Below, piece by piece: positions 11,540-24,445 of a stretch of DNA of 64,000 bases; the first letter of the stretch is position 1, and each line of letters opens with the position of its first letter. This stretch comes from Paracyclopina nana. Lineage: Eukaryota; Arthropoda; Copepoda; Cyclopoida; Cyclopettidae. Position numbers and translations under genes: made by a program. The notes beneath the pieces are model-generated. The model did no database searches, was not told the DNA's origin, and was given only the letters and a program-made list of their open reading frames with translations. The stretch spans positions 1,612,001 through 1,676,000 of the forward strand of contig JAGUCH010000003.1 in NCBI GenBank assembly GCA_019096065.1, written 5' to 3'.

Positions 11540-14500
11540 CTAAAAAAGTACATTGAGTGACAAGCAAGTTGCCACGAAAACAGGAGTTGACTTTTATCTA
11601 GGAAGCTTTCGTTTCGGACTGCCATTTTTGACTACGAACCAATACATCAGAATCGGCAATTATAAAATATACATTCTGATTGACATTTTCCCTTCATGTT
11701 TGAGAAACGTCAAAGCACTTTCAAAATCGATTGGATAGTTTGTCAACTGAGGGCCTTTCTTTCTGCATGATTCAGAGTTGAAGAAAAGGTACAAAGGTAC
11801 TCTTTTTTTGCTCACTTGCGAGCATAGTTATTGTCAAACAAGGCATTCTTCTCGAACTTTTGTCAGAGCAATTCATTCCATCGATAATGGAATGAACAAC
11901 GCTACGTCATAAAAGTTTAGCCTAAAGCAAAAGCTGGGCTGTAGTACATATATGGCAAATGCTTTCACAATTTCCACACAATATGTCTTGCAGTTATGCC
12001 CTAGGACCTTGAATAAATAATGCTTATGAAAATGAACCAGTTACCACTACTACAACAATTGGTGGCCCCAGAGAAAATAAGGGGACCAAATATGGGATTC
12101 TTCACAAAGGCTATCCAATATAAAAATACAAAGAAACAGCTTGCGGCTTTTACCTTATTGCACTAAATATGCAGAAGTGAATAATAAATTCCTTTTTGAA
12201 GAGGAAAACATGCTATTTACACAATTAATAGTTCGGTTTGGATAATTGAGGCAAGCCTCAAATTTGCTGCTAATATGCCCAATTATTCCTGAGAAAAGAA
12301 TGGAATAATGAATAGGTTGCTTAACCAGGCATGGTATAATGCAACGGCCCACCTTTTTCGTGTTCTCGCCTAATTCATCAGGCTTAGTCGATTAGTCTGC
12401 TTATCTTTATGGTAAGCTCGTTCAAAATGCACCATAAAATGGTGAAACGCAATTCTCTTGAAAAATCTACAGGTTGGTACAGAAAAATGCACAAGGAAAC
12501 TGCGAAGAAAGCTGCATTTTTGAATACCGTAGTCCAAATTGCACTCTATGTAGAAACAACTTTTGAGGCTGTGAGCCCAATTCAAAAGAGAAAACGATGA
12601 AGGTTCTAATTTTATTTTACATGGACTCGTGTAAACGAGTAAACAACTATCACGTGGGCTGTAACAGGACCTCCTCAAAGAAATGGTTTCCCTTTCGATT
12701 ACTTTAATGATGTGAGAAAAGAGGCGGAATTTGGAGAGCAACACTCACAGCCGATCAAATGACCCTTTTTCGAAAGCTCTGAAAGTTGTAATATTGCTAA
12801 AATGGTTGAAAGGTCTGAACTTTTCTAGAAAGTTACCTGCCTCTGTTTTTTATCACATTTTGGTATCTGTAGCCACAAAAGACAAAAGAAAAGTGCTGAC
12901 TACTTACGCCAGTTTCGGCAAAGCGAGCAACAAATAAAAGTTTCTTCGAAAACTTTCATATCCGCTCGCGTCGTGGTTAAATTGTTTTCCAAATTAAGGT
13001 AAGCATTAAAACAATTTGCAGTGGCCACGTGACTTGCTAAACTGTCACATGTTCCCCAATTAGGCCATGATTTACATTTTAGTGCCAATTTAAAATGGTA
13101 TAAGCAATCAATGTACTAAATACGAGTGTATTTTTAGAATTGCCTATTATGGTATATCTTCAAGGATTACGCCGAACCTGATACAACATTTATTCCAGGA
13201 TTAGCGTGCGAGGATATCCTATTTTTTTTTACCTCCTTAGTTGTTGCTAGGCTTTCTTCTGCACATCTTTATAATCAAGCCATGAAACCAGCAGAGGCCT
13301 CTTTTCACACTTGTCACAGTCTTTTGCAACTGAGAAAAAGTGTGAGCTAGCTTGCGTTTCGAGACGAGTTTTTTGCAATGCGACAAAAGTTCAAGCATTT
13401 ATCTCGCTTCAAAACTTCCGAGACATTTCATACTTTTGACATTTATGCAGCACAAAGCTCATTTCTTTATTTTTGGTTTTTTGATGTAGAAACGCTGATC
13501 GGGAAAGAGACCTTTAGCAATTCTGAAATCAACGTAGACTCTTCTATTTGGTGGAACAATATAGTATGTTGAAAAGTTATGTGGCCATCGAAGCATGCAA
13601 CAGCGAATTCCAGCCTTTTTTCCCGTACTTTTTAAAGCTTTCATCTAGTTTTGATTACATTTATGCAAATGACGTTGTAAAAGCTTTAGAAGTAAGTGTA
13701 TTTTCTTATTTTTTCTCCGCCTACTTTCCAAAGGCAGAGAAGTCATCAAAATTCTATTCTAATAACAGTATAATAAAGTATTAAAAAAGAAGTGAGAATA
13801 ATGTACCCAACATTGAATTAGTTATCCTGCTGGATCGATCGTAGCTCACTTTGAGCCTACACAGCAGCCAAAAGCTGGCTCAGCTTGCAGGTACAAAATA
13901 AGCCAATCATGATAATTACCCTAGGGCCTGCCTGCACTTTGCTCAACAAAAAGTAAAAGCACAAAGTTGCACAAAAGCTTTTCTAAATTGGACATTGAAT
14001 GAAAATCGAGAAAAAGGCTTACTGCGGTAAAAGGATTCTTCTTATTGATGGTTCCGCTGATTTCGAATTTTGAGCGTCTTTCAGCGAGAAAGTTTGGTGG
14101 TGAAGTGACAAAGCAGAGCACCAAATGTTATTATTCGGGAGGTTTAGGCGTCAATTGCGCGCCGCGCTTTCAGTTTCGCTCGCTCGCGCGCGCATTCAAA
14201 AGCCATGAGCGGAAAAGAAAGCCAATCCACGGATCTCAATAGCTGCAAGCAATTTGAACGTACCTTCTTCTGCCATGAGCAGCCTTAATCAGAAATTTTT
14301 TCAATGAATGTCAGCATTTCTTGAGGCCTTCATGACCTTGGAAAAGTGCCAATTGAGCGTGTGATGACAACCTTGCCATTTTTGCAAAAATGATGTGAAT
14401 AGCATCCTTGAGAAATTGAACCTGACTCTGCTACTCAAGTCATAAAAATTCTCCAAGGATTGTGGCACACTTGTGCGAGCAGAATGGTCAATTCACCGGG

Positions 14501-15683
14501 GGACTTTCACATACTATAAAACCCTTCTTCTTTATATACCCGCATGATGCTGCGAGCATATGCTATTCTAGAGGCCTTATCGTACTTTACTGAGAGACGC
14601 AGATGCCAAATTGACACGTAATTTATCTAGGATCTATAATGACATGAGACGAAAATGCAACATGCATGATCACAGTCATCATATTAAATCATATTAATCA
14701 GAACTTTTAGATATCGGGTATAAAAGAGAGAGCTGATTCTTACCAATGTCTAGAAAATAAGTAAAAGCAATGTTTGCACATCAACGCGTTACCACTCACC
14801 AAATCGCACCTATATAGCTATAGTAGATAACATTGCTTTTATGAAAAGGGTGCTTGCATTTGGCACTCGTTCTTTCCACATCTATACCGTGAAAAATATT
14901 TACCAAACATTTTTTCTTTCGTACTGCTTTCAAAGTTGCACTTTTTTACTTGCCAAGAAACCAATCCTGCTCATTGACATGAAAAGGATTGGAGCATTTC
15001 TGAAGGAAAATAAATTATCGCGCTCAAGACCAAAATAATTCAGCTTTTGCAATACTTTAAGCGGTTTCCTGGAAGAGCAGAGGAGATTACTTTATGTTTG
15101 ATGTAGTCGTAGTGGTCCAAATGAGAATCCTGTTTTTATGTGCCTTGATTGGCCAATCCTTTGAGATTCAGCTTTTGGGACAGCAATTTGGCAGCCAGTC
15201 GACTGATCGCAATATGGCGCACAGTGACTTAAGAAATTCTTTGAAGTAATGATTGGAAGAAAATCGTTGCATTAACTTGACGATTATGGAGCATTTTCTG
15301 CTTGCGAAAGCACAAGTTTTGTTCAAATGGCAAAGTTTGCCAATGCCAATAAGTTAATTGAATTTTACTTTTCCCACATAATACCGAACTCCGTCAATAA
15401 TTCCACGATTAGTTTGGTAGTGGGGTAAATGATTAATATACAGGTTATGACGTTGTCCAAAACCAGGATAAGAATTAGCATTTTGGCGCCACGTGTTGAA
15501 TTCCATCAGCGGGACGTTGGTAAACATATTACGTAATCAGCTGTCAATGCTGTGCGAGTGCATTTAGCGCGACCTGGAGACTCCAAAAGTTAGTTTTCCA
15601 TCAAAGCTATATGTGAACGTTCAGCTTGAACCTGGTGCAGCTGATAAACAACTTTGATACATATCTGCGATTCAGTCTTGGCC
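11540..15683. other. 4.1 kb without a recognised gene
   Basis: Only short frames of 60–124 codons are present, without motifs or coherent splicing. It must hold the globin promoter and first noncoding exon on one side and the monooxygenase promoter on the other. No repeat of note was seen apart from short GC-rich runs near 14158–14195. Confidence 0.4.
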
Positions 15684-18600
15684 ATGCCTTCCACTGCAGA
15701 CAAGACGACCCTGATCTATCAAGCCTTCGTGGCTTTGGTCTTCATCTATGCTGTCAACGGGTGCTGGACTTTGACCTGCCTGGCTTTGATCTATTTGGCC
15801 TGGATTAGCCTTCAGTTGGTCTCCTCCAACAAATTGGAAGGTAAAAAACAAAAGACATTTTTTGGTAAAAACTCTCTCTAGAATGGAATTTTGTTCTGTT
15901 TTCCTCAATTTTGTGTAGCATAGAAATGGCATTTTAATAGACGCCCTTGAAAATGGGAGCTTTTCATGGTAATCGAGGTGTGATTTGAAAAACTTCAAAG
16001 TCTGCTGCATATCAAGAGAGTAGAAGTTCTTCTTGGAACTATTTTTAAAGAGTTTATTAATGCATTGAAAGACGTAGGAATTTTAAGTGGAGCCTAGCAA
16101 TGCATTTTGCATGAAAAGTCTAATTGAATATACCAGTACCTTGTGCTCTATATTCGTTTCTGCGTGAATAAAAGGAAAGCCATAATGTCCCATGAGATCA
16201 ATATAAAACCAGTCTCATATACCAAAGATGACATTCAAATTCACTAGGAAACATTTCGAGGCTCAGTACTGAAAATTCTCATGAAATATCATTAGGCAAT
16301 CAAACGTAAGCAGCCGTATTTTGAATAATGGAAAACCTGAGGCCCCAGTAAAAAGTTTTCTAAGTAACTTGTCAGGATTCATGGTTGCATTATTCATTAA
16401 GACAGTCCAAGGCTTTATATATGTGTTGACCACTGACGCCTGACCTATTAGCTTAGCGTTGTTATAGAATATTTATGTAGGGAAATATACAATGGCTGGA
16501 AAGCTCACCAAACTGATCCGGTGATGGGAAAGTTCACACACATTGAATTCTAATGTCTGTGTCGATTTCACGATTTTACGAATTTTTTGTTTTTGGAAGG
16601 TGGGGAAAAGTGGAATGCCATCATCATTGGATCTGGATTTTCTGGACTCGATGCTGCCATCAAGCTGAAGGAAATGGGTGTCAGATTTGCCATTTTGGAA
16701 AAATCAAATCGCCTGGGAGGAACCTGGTGGCACAATCAATATCCTGGTGCAGCCTGCGACGTTCCCTCGCACTTGTATAGTTTAAGCTACTATCTGAATC
16801 CTTGGTGGAGTCAAGCTTACAGCCGACAGCCTGAAATCCTCGAATATCTGGAGGATTTGGCTCACAAATTCGGCCTTTACTCATACATCCGATTCAACAC
16901 CCAAGTGGATTCGGCACACTGGGACGAGGCCACTTCAAAATGGACAGTTGTCACCGCAGATGGCTCAAAATTCGAGGCCAACTTTCTGTTGGCTGCGGCT
17001 GGGGCTTTGCATGTGCCCAATGATACAAGATTCAAAGGCAAGGATGTTCCCAATTTTGAAGCATGAGAACGAAAGTTGACCCTAGCTGACACATTTTTTT
17101 GCAAAATGAGCCCTTCTCAGGAAGAAACTTTTGAGGCTTCAAGAGTCTCTTAAATCTAGAGGGGAAAACTGAAACCTCGTAGCTTAGAAGAAGGTTTAAA
17201 AAACTTTTCTTCACTGGACTAGTAGCTGTCCTTTTGCCAATACCAAACTTTGGAAATAGGAATAAAAAGCTTTAAATAGTTTTTATAATGATATTAGCTC
17301 TTTTTCAGATGATGACAAGTTCAAAGGGCCCAAATTTCACACAGCTCTATGGAGACATGATGTGGAGCTTAATGGCAAAAAAGTGGCTGTTATTGGAACT
17401 GGAGCTTCGGCAGTGCAAGTTGTGCCCAGTATTGCGGATCAAGTGGAGAAACTGGTCGTTTTCCAACGAACTCCGACCTGGGTCCCTGAACGAATGAACT
17501 ATCAGTATCCAGAAATTGTCAGGGTAAAAATATAGAGGGTAAATTTTAAAATTCCCATATTGGGCTAAACATTCCGTTTTCAGAGCATTTTTGCCGCATT
17601 TCCATGGCTGATGAGGATTCATCGCTACTTTTACTTTTGGAGGGCCGAATTCCGTTTTCGCCTCATATTCGACGTGAATCGATTCACATTTATGCACAGA
17701 TATGTAAGGCGAGTCCTGAGTGACTACATCAAAAAAGTGGTCCACGATCCTGAGACTGCACAAAAGTTGACCCCAAATTATGACATGGGCTGCAAAAGAA
17801 TCACGCCGTCAGACACTTATCTGGCTGTAAGTCACAATATATAGGACCACCTTTCTCATTTTTCATCAAGTTTTTTTTGCTCTCTCTCTCTTTTTTTCCT
17901 TCAGAATTTGATCCTAATTTTTGTGTTAGTATAAGGGCTTTCCTTAAGCCCTTTTTCAAGGTAGACTTGTCAATTGCCCTCAACATGAGACCTTGGCGTA
18001 ATTTGGAGAGACATAATTTAGAAGGCCGCCAGTGGGCGGGGCTTCGCAGATTTTTTGCTTCTCGCAATGTAGCACACTTCATTCAACTTTCTTTCGTTGG
18101 AAAACTTTTTTAATATGGCATTTCTCGCTGCTAGATACTTTTCGAGGAAAAAATGGACTCGTAATTATATACCTAAATAACCGAATTTATCATCGCATGT
18201 TTCAGAGCTTCAATAAGCCCCAAGTGAAATTGGTCACAGATGAAATTAACAGATTTCACGAAAATGGCGTTGTCACTACTACAAAGGATGGGAAGGAAAC
18301 GTACCATGACTTTGATGTTATTATCATGGCTACAGGTACGCGTATTGAATTATGCACAAGGAAATTGTATCAGACTTCCCTGCTTTTCAACTGAAAAGGT
18401 TTCAGCGTTTTCAAGTCGGCTGTGTGTGCATTCAAGGCTGTGGGAAAGAATGGCCAAGTTTTGCAAGAGGAATGGAGTAAAACTGAGCAACCCAAAGCCT
18501 ACAAAGGAGTCGTATCGGTAATTTCCAAAATTACACGTTTCTGAAGTATATACCCTAAATAATTGTTGCCTTTTTGCCTGTAGCCTGGCTTTCCGAATCT

Positions 18601-19375
18601 CTTCTACTCACTAGGGCCGAATACTGGCCTAGGCCACAACTCGATCATTTTGTAAGTAATGTTCTCTATGATTCTGGCCAATCTTTTCTTAATTAACGTG
18701 TGCCTATTCTGAGAGCTTGAATATCCCTATTAAGTGGTAACCTTGGCTAATGTAGTACACCTTAATTGATTTTCTGTTTTAGTCGCCGACAGAGTGAAAT
18801 GAGATTTTTATTTGTCCTCTTGTCTCTCTCAAGTTGCCAGCTTTGGCTTTATTTACTCTCCATAGTAGTGAAGAAAGGCTCTCGCGCCATTCATGGAAAA
18901 AGAGCAAAGATTCCCTTTTCTCAATGCTGGATTAGCCTCAATTTTTTTAACGACCAATTAAGAGGGTTGCGATAAATAACAAGATCAGATCTAAAGGAAA
19001 GCCTAAAACGCGAAATTCCTCTTAATGTTATTAACACCTATTGACCTCAATTAGAAGCCTAGTCACATGGAAATGTCACTTATCAAATGTTATTTCATTT
19101 GCAGCATGCTTGAGTGCGAGAATAATTATGCCATGGATTCAATTAGAAAGCTCGTCAAATCCGGCCATAAAAGCATGGACTGCAAGGTGGAAGTGTTCGA
19201 CAAATATCACGAAGATATATTCAGAGAAATGAAAAATCGAGTCTTTGGCACTGGTGGATGCTCCGCTTGGTACCTCAATGGCAAAGGTGTCAATTGGACT
19301 TTGTGGCCGTACGATTTGACGAAATATTGGCTGGTCACTCGAAGATGCAACTTGAGCGACTTTTCCCTTAATTAA
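15684..19375 (+). CDS. membrane-anchored flavin monooxygenase, Baeyer–Villiger type
   Basis: Eight exons: 15684–15840, 16600–about 17061, 17309–17523, 17584–17826, 18206–18335, 18399–18517, 18584–18651 and 19105–19375, about 554 residues. Exon 1 encodes a hydrophobic N-terminal anchor (IYQAFVALVFIYAV and LALIYLAWISLQLV). Then come the FAD site GSGFSG, RLGGTWWHNQYPGAACDVPS, the fingerprint FKGPKFHTALW, the NADPH-type site GTGASA, VVFQRTPTWVPE, an ATG motif and GPNTGLGHNS. The family inserts one oxygen atom next to a ketone or oxidises a heteroatom using NADPH and O2. The fingerprint ends in WR where type I enzymes usually have WP or WD. Every junction has GT–AG ends except exon 2/3, where the phase requires a break at GAAG|CATGAG. 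That is a non-canonical donor, or a lesion. Such enzymes are rare in animals but known from tardigrades and some other invertebrates. Confidence 0.85.
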
Positions 19376-19956
19376 ACCAGGAATATAATCTGTTGTTACA
19401 ACGTCTGTGCTCAAGACACTTCAATTGCTACGAGTGTTTATGTGTGTATTGCCCATGGCCTAATACACTCATCGTTGTTTTCTCCATTAACCCAATTAAA
19501 GCTCGTAGCCTTTATTGATTCATTGCTGCAGGTGTTTCCTCTCATGTTGAATGGAAAGCTTTTATGTAAAGATGTACCTCATTTTCTTTTCATTGAGGCA
19601 TAAAGGTTATTATTATTTCTTTACTTAGTTGCTTTGTGGAAAAAATACGGTTTTAATTTCCTCCTTTGCAATTTTATGTTGAAAATAATTTTTGCAGAAT
19701 TTGCCTGTAATAAAGGAAATAAGTTCCTGCCTGGTTCAAGCTGTCTGATTCAGGTATTTGCGAATTCGCCTATTTGGAATAATTTTGCTATATATAGTGC
19801 ATGCAATTCTCTGAAACAGGCTGTAGATGATAATTAAAAAGAGTTGAGAACAGGTTTGGCAAGACAAATCGTTACGTCTCTATTTTTCGATCCAAAGTAA
19901 AAAACAATGCATGAATTTCATGTGTGTACAGTATTGACAAGGGTTGTTTGTAGCTT
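19376..19956. other. intergenic gap with converging 3' ends
   Basis: The gap lies between the 3' ends of the monooxygenase gene (+) and the first secreted-family gene (-). AT-rich; no coding evidence was found. Confidence 0.4.
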
Positions 19957-20522
19957 TCAGTTTTTGGTTTCGATGACAGCCTTCCTGATGTCCTTCATGA
20001 TCTCCTCAGCGGACATGGTGCATCTTGAGTAGATGGTCTTGCACCTCTGAGATCCATTCATGCGGCCAACCAGGGCAGCCAAGTCGAATTCAACTGAAGG
20101 CAGGGACAGATCAATGGCATCCAACTGACCGAAAGTGCTGGCAATTGCGAGCTCATCATCCTATAGATAAAGAGTAAAGGTTCATGTTATAGGCTTTCGC
20201 TTTAAAGCTTCATATGCTGTTTTACCTCGAGAGCCTCCAAAGGCTTGGCATGGAGATTGCAGACAAGGGACTTGAAGCAGTCGTACTGGTCCTTTTGGGT
20301 GGCTTCGAGGAAAGCTTCGCTGAGGTCGTTTTCAGCATCGCGACGGCCACGGTTGCGAAGGCTTCGCAAAAATGTGGCCTTGGCAGCCCCATAAACAAAT
20401 CCCTTTCCAATCAAAATCTTTGCACCGATGATGACCGCCGCAGCTCCTGCAACAGTGGTGGTAACCAAGACTGCTGAGGCCAGCGAGGCCATACAAAGGG
20501 TGAGTGGGATCAAGTACTTCAT
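19957..20522 (-). CDS. small secreted Cys protein, paralogue 1
   Basis: Two exons, 20522–20226 and 20160–19957, give 166 residues. The ATG at 20522 was chosen because it starts a signal peptide (MKYLIPLTLCMASLASA) just downstream of a TATA box. A second hydrophobic, Gly/Ala-rich segment (AGAAAVIIGAKILIGKGFVYG) follows. RNRGRR is a furin-type site and precedes the acidic part. The C-terminal part has four cysteines (DCFKSLVC … RCKTIYSRC) and the conserved DDELAIASTFG at the exon junction. I recall similar uncharacterised proteins in arthropods, but no function is known to me. A processed, secreted peptide is inferred. Confidence 0.85.
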
Positions 20523-20576
20523 GTTTGGATCGATAGACGACGATTGACTACTGACTTCATGACATCCAACGCCGGG

Positions 20577-20584
20577 TTTATATA
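20577..20584 (-). promoter_or_regulatory. TATA box of paralogue 1
   Basis: On the - strand this reads TATATAAA, 55 bases upstream of the ATG, followed by a GC-rich CCCGGCG. The equivalent place is occupied by a TATA box in both other paralogues. Confidence 0.7.
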
Positions 20585-20639
20585 CCAAAGCGACGACCCC
20601 TGCTTCTTGCCGGCCACTGGACGTTTTGCGCCATGCGTA

Positions 20640-23101
20640 CACTCATTATAGTTGAACGAACGAGATCGAGTTTTGCGTCAAGTGTGCATGACGAACAAAA
20701 GCTTTTGCTTCAATGGACAAAGAAACTGGCAACTTACCCAGACGGGCCATAAATTGACCAAGCTTGAATCTGCTTAGATTTTTACATGCACATTATTAGA
20801 TGGCTTGGACTAGCTTGAATAAATGCAAATTAATGTCTTGGTCTGGTTAAGAAGCAACCAACGAGATTTTCTGAGAACCCAAACGCCAAAATATCCAACA
20901 GTGAAACTTTACGTTTTATCAATACGTAGTAGTTATGTCACTATTATAAACATTAAGGCTTTTAGTACCAATATAGACCGATTCCGAAGTCAAAATCTGA
21001 AAAATGTTATTACAAATACCGGATATCGGCAAATATCAGCATAATATCGAGCGTTATTTTTCTGATGATAATGCAGATGAACACGACCTTAATATTACAT
21101 AACGACCAAGATGATCTATAATGTAAGGTGACCCCTTATCTCAGCTGTACTTCTACACTTCAAATGACTATGCTATGGAAGGGCTAATGACGAAAAAAGC
21201 AGAGCTCTGGAAAAAAGTAGAGTTCTATGAATCATGAGTTTCACGAAAAAGCTGTCAGATGATAGAAAACGCCATATTCAAGCAATTCTTGAAGTAAAAA
21301 TTCCATGTCTGGTAAAGCTGATTAACAGGCTCCTCCCATTCGAGCACTATAAAATTGGCGCTAAAATCAAAACTTGAATTTCCCGCTTTTTCATTGAAGC
21401 AAGCAGCATAAGCGCCACCGCACAAATGACGAAAGAACTAGTGAATTAACTTGCATACTTCCGTCTAGAATTGTCATAGTGGACGACCCTGATAACGACA
21501 TTAAGTCTACTAAGCTAAAACGGAGGAGTGCACGTTACAATAACTTTCAGGAAACTTGGGCATCTAAGATAAGAAAAAATATAATAGCACAGCTACATTT
21601 CTCAATTAAAATAGCGTAATGAATTAATATTGCATCTTTACATTAAACGCATTATCCTATTCAATGTTAAGATAATGATATTCGTCAAAACAGGCTTATT
21701 TCTGAATTGATGCTTAAAGTGAATGACCTTTCGTTCATTTGCCAAATTACAATAAGGATGCAAAATATTTGAATTTTTAAATGAAACATGTAAGAATTAA
21801 GTGGACCATAAAAGTAGTTACCTTCATATGCTATCCAACTAACTACTAATTTTAATTGGGGCGTGAAGTGTCGCCAAAAGATCATTTATTAGTGTTTTTG
21901 CTCACAAACCATTACGGATGTACGATCGAAGTAATTATGTACTGTCTTTAAGAAAAAATTAGTGGAATAAAATGTAAGCACATTGTTACAACATCAGTGA
22001 ATCATGTGAAGACAACAGACTTTTATTTTTTGAATATTTGAGGCCATTTACTATCATTCATCTTCTTCCCTGTTGTGGCCGATTTACTGGACAAAACCAA
22101 ATATTTTTTGTCAAACCAGTTCTCTCTGAAAACTGGAAATTGGTGGGTGAGCAGCTGAGCTATTGAAGCAACAACTGTTGCGCCACTTTTTAGGGGTGGA
22201 CGCCGGCGCGATTGCGCAACAATGGTTCATTTCGGAATCTTCCATTGTGCAATGAGCGCAACAGAAATAGCCCCAAGCCAAGGGATCCCACGCGGGTGAG
22301 CATGTGACCAGGGCAATTATGGAGCAAGTCTTCTGTAACGATTTTCAGTGTATACTGTCAACAAAGAAAAACGTAAAAAAGACACAAAAGACATATAGTA
22401 TATTTATAGAAAAATAATATAATGATTCTTTGACTATTCCACATCTTGATATTAGCGTTTGCGGTCAGAATCCTTCTCCTTTGTCTTGCCAATTATAATA
22501 TGTGCGTTTCCCACGTCAGGTTAGCAAAAAAGTGGCAATTGGTGTGGTCCAAATTGGCTAACGGTGCCTAACAGATATCCCCTTTTTTGGCACATGTACT
22601 ACGTATTGAATTTGCCCTGCATTTGCAACGGCCATAAGAGCAAAAACGTAGATTGTGCCATGAGCTTTTTTAAAACATTCATTGCTCCATCCCCTAAAAG
22701 CCGATTTACGCATTTTGCGTATATATATTTGCAGCACTCATTCATAAGCACCAAATTGCGTTGTAAAGAAAAAAAACGCCGAGAATGGACAAATCTTATC
22801 TAATTCTAAATAGTTGCTTTTCCGCACTATAGATATATCTATAGGCCTGCTACTAAATAAGTCGAAGGCTATTTTTTTCATTTTTTCATGATGAAAGGCA
22901 GGAGTCGAGGTGTAGTATGTTTTTTTGAATAGACATTCGTCTCTTTTTTATTTTTTCGATCAAGCGAAACTAAAATCGAGCCATTCCAAAACTGAACAAC
23001 TTCGATCTAACAAAAGAGATAGCTAGTAGTAAAACATAGAAGCATGAATAGGGGTTTAGAAAAAAAGGTATTTTTGGTTGTTTTTTTTTTCTCGTTGAGG
23101 T
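20640..23101. other. 2.5 kb intergenic, nothing recognised
   Basis: AT-rich DNA between two tandem paralogues. Only short chance frames are present; no third complete copy of the family was found in the gap. Confidence 0.4.
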
Positions 23102-23665
23102 TTATGAAGAGGCAGCGGCCCTGATGTCCTTCATGAGTTGACCGGGGGTCATGGGGCATCGCTTGTAGATGGTTGCGCATCGCTCAACTCCGCCGTTGCG
23201 GCCGAGAAGGGCAGCCAGGTCGAATTCAACGGAGGCTGAGGTCAAGTCAATGGCGTCCATCTTGCCGAAAGTGCTGGCGATGATGAGCTCATCATCCTAG
23301 AATTAATTTGCGTTGGTCATCGATAGCGCTTACAAATGAGAGCTAAGCTGAGAAGTTACCTTAAGCACGGCCAAAGGCTGGGCATGGAGGTTGCAGATGA
23401 GGGACTTGGCGCAGTCGTACTGGTCCTTCTGGGAGGCCTCGAGGAAAGCATCGCTGAGGTCGGATTCGATGTCACGACGGCCACGCCTGTTTCCGTCCCT
23501 CAAGCTTCGCAACCAGGTAGCCTTGGCAGCTCCATAAACAAACCCTTTCCCAGCCAAAATCTTGGCACCGATGATGATGGCGGCAGCTCCTGCAACGGTC
23601 GTGGTAACCACGGTCGCTGAGGCCAGCGAAGCCATCACAAGGGTAAGGGGAATCAAGTACTTCAT
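23102..23665 (-). CDS. small secreted Cys protein, paralogue 2
   Basis: Two exons, 23665–23360 and 23296–23102, give 166 residues, the same length and intron position as paralogue 1. Signal peptide MKYLIPLTLVMASLASA, then hydrophobic GAAAIIIGAKILAGKGFVYG, furin-type site RRGRR, DCAKSLICNLHAQP, DDELIIASTFG and the Cys pair RCATIYKRC. The C-terminus is short and Ala/Ser-rich. The intron falls directly before the DDEL codons in every member. Close similarity to paralogue 1 along the whole length indicates tandem duplication. Confidence 0.86.
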
Positions 23666-23718
23666 GTTTTGATCGAAAGTCGACGAATGTCTGATGAAGT
23701 GCCAGGACTCGGCGCCGG

Positions 23719-23726
23719 TTTTTATA
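23719..23726 (-). promoter_or_regulatory. TATA box of paralogue 2
   Basis: On the - strand this reads TATAAAAA followed by CCGGCGCC, 54 bases upstream of the ATG. It matches the arrangement in the other two paralogues. Confidence 0.7.
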
Positions 23727-24265
23727 GGCGGACGGAAACCCCCGAGGGTGGCAAAGAATCATGCGCGCGCGCGCGCATGACAAAGCGTCATGTGCGTTGT
23801 TGCGTACGTTATTAGTGGCAACTCGCGGGGGTGAAGAACAGCAGCAACTTTCAGGTTATGACGTCACAAAGTCCTCGATGGTTCATGAGAGACACGCGGT
23901 TTTTGTGGCCCGAGCAGGTAGCCTCGGGCAATTCACGGTATCGGGAGAACGAAGCCGATGAACTATGATGCATTAGCATGAAGAAATAAAAAGCTTGAAA
24001 TATTTTCCCCAAATTGCGAGCTAAAAAGTGTTGGAAAATAGCTGGGCAAATATTTGCCCTTTCGGGTAATTTGCCGTATTTTGTGGCTAACAAAATATAG
24101 CTAGCCAAATTGTGAGAGCTAGGCCGCAGTTTGCTCATTATTCATTGAAAGTTGGCCTTTTCTTACCTAAAAACACTTCATTCCATGTTACAAAAAATGA
24201 AAAGGCTTTTATTTCAATTTGCGATTTTCCCAATCTACCAAAAAGTCTATTCAATGATCAAGGCG
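23727..24265. other. intergenic, left flank of the large insertion
   Basis: Includes an alternating GC run near 23762–23777 just upstream of the paralogue 2 promoter. No gene was seen. Confidence 0.4.
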
Positions 24266-24273
24266 TATTAATA

Positions 24274-24445
24274 GGCAGTGGCCAGATATCCAGCGCACAG
24301 AATCCCCGAAATAGGCACGCCCGCATTCATTGAGCATCACAAATGCAAGAAGTCACAGCACACAGAATGCCCGAAATGGGCTCGCCCGCAACTGAGCATC
24401 ACAAAAAGGAAACACAGGAATCCCAAGAAAAACGGGCTAACCCAG
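24274..24445 (+). repeat. left terminal segment of the outer element
   Basis: Carries two imperfect copies of a ~70-base subrepeat with CACAGAATCCCCGAAATAGG and GCACGCCCGCAT, each followed by GAGCATCACAAA. The right end holds three inverted copies of the same subrepeat. Confidence 0.7.

Noticed and set aside
13378-14242. Possible gene from a set of 60–78-codon frames
   Set aside because: Frames change strand and phase with no consistent exon chain or recognisable residues.
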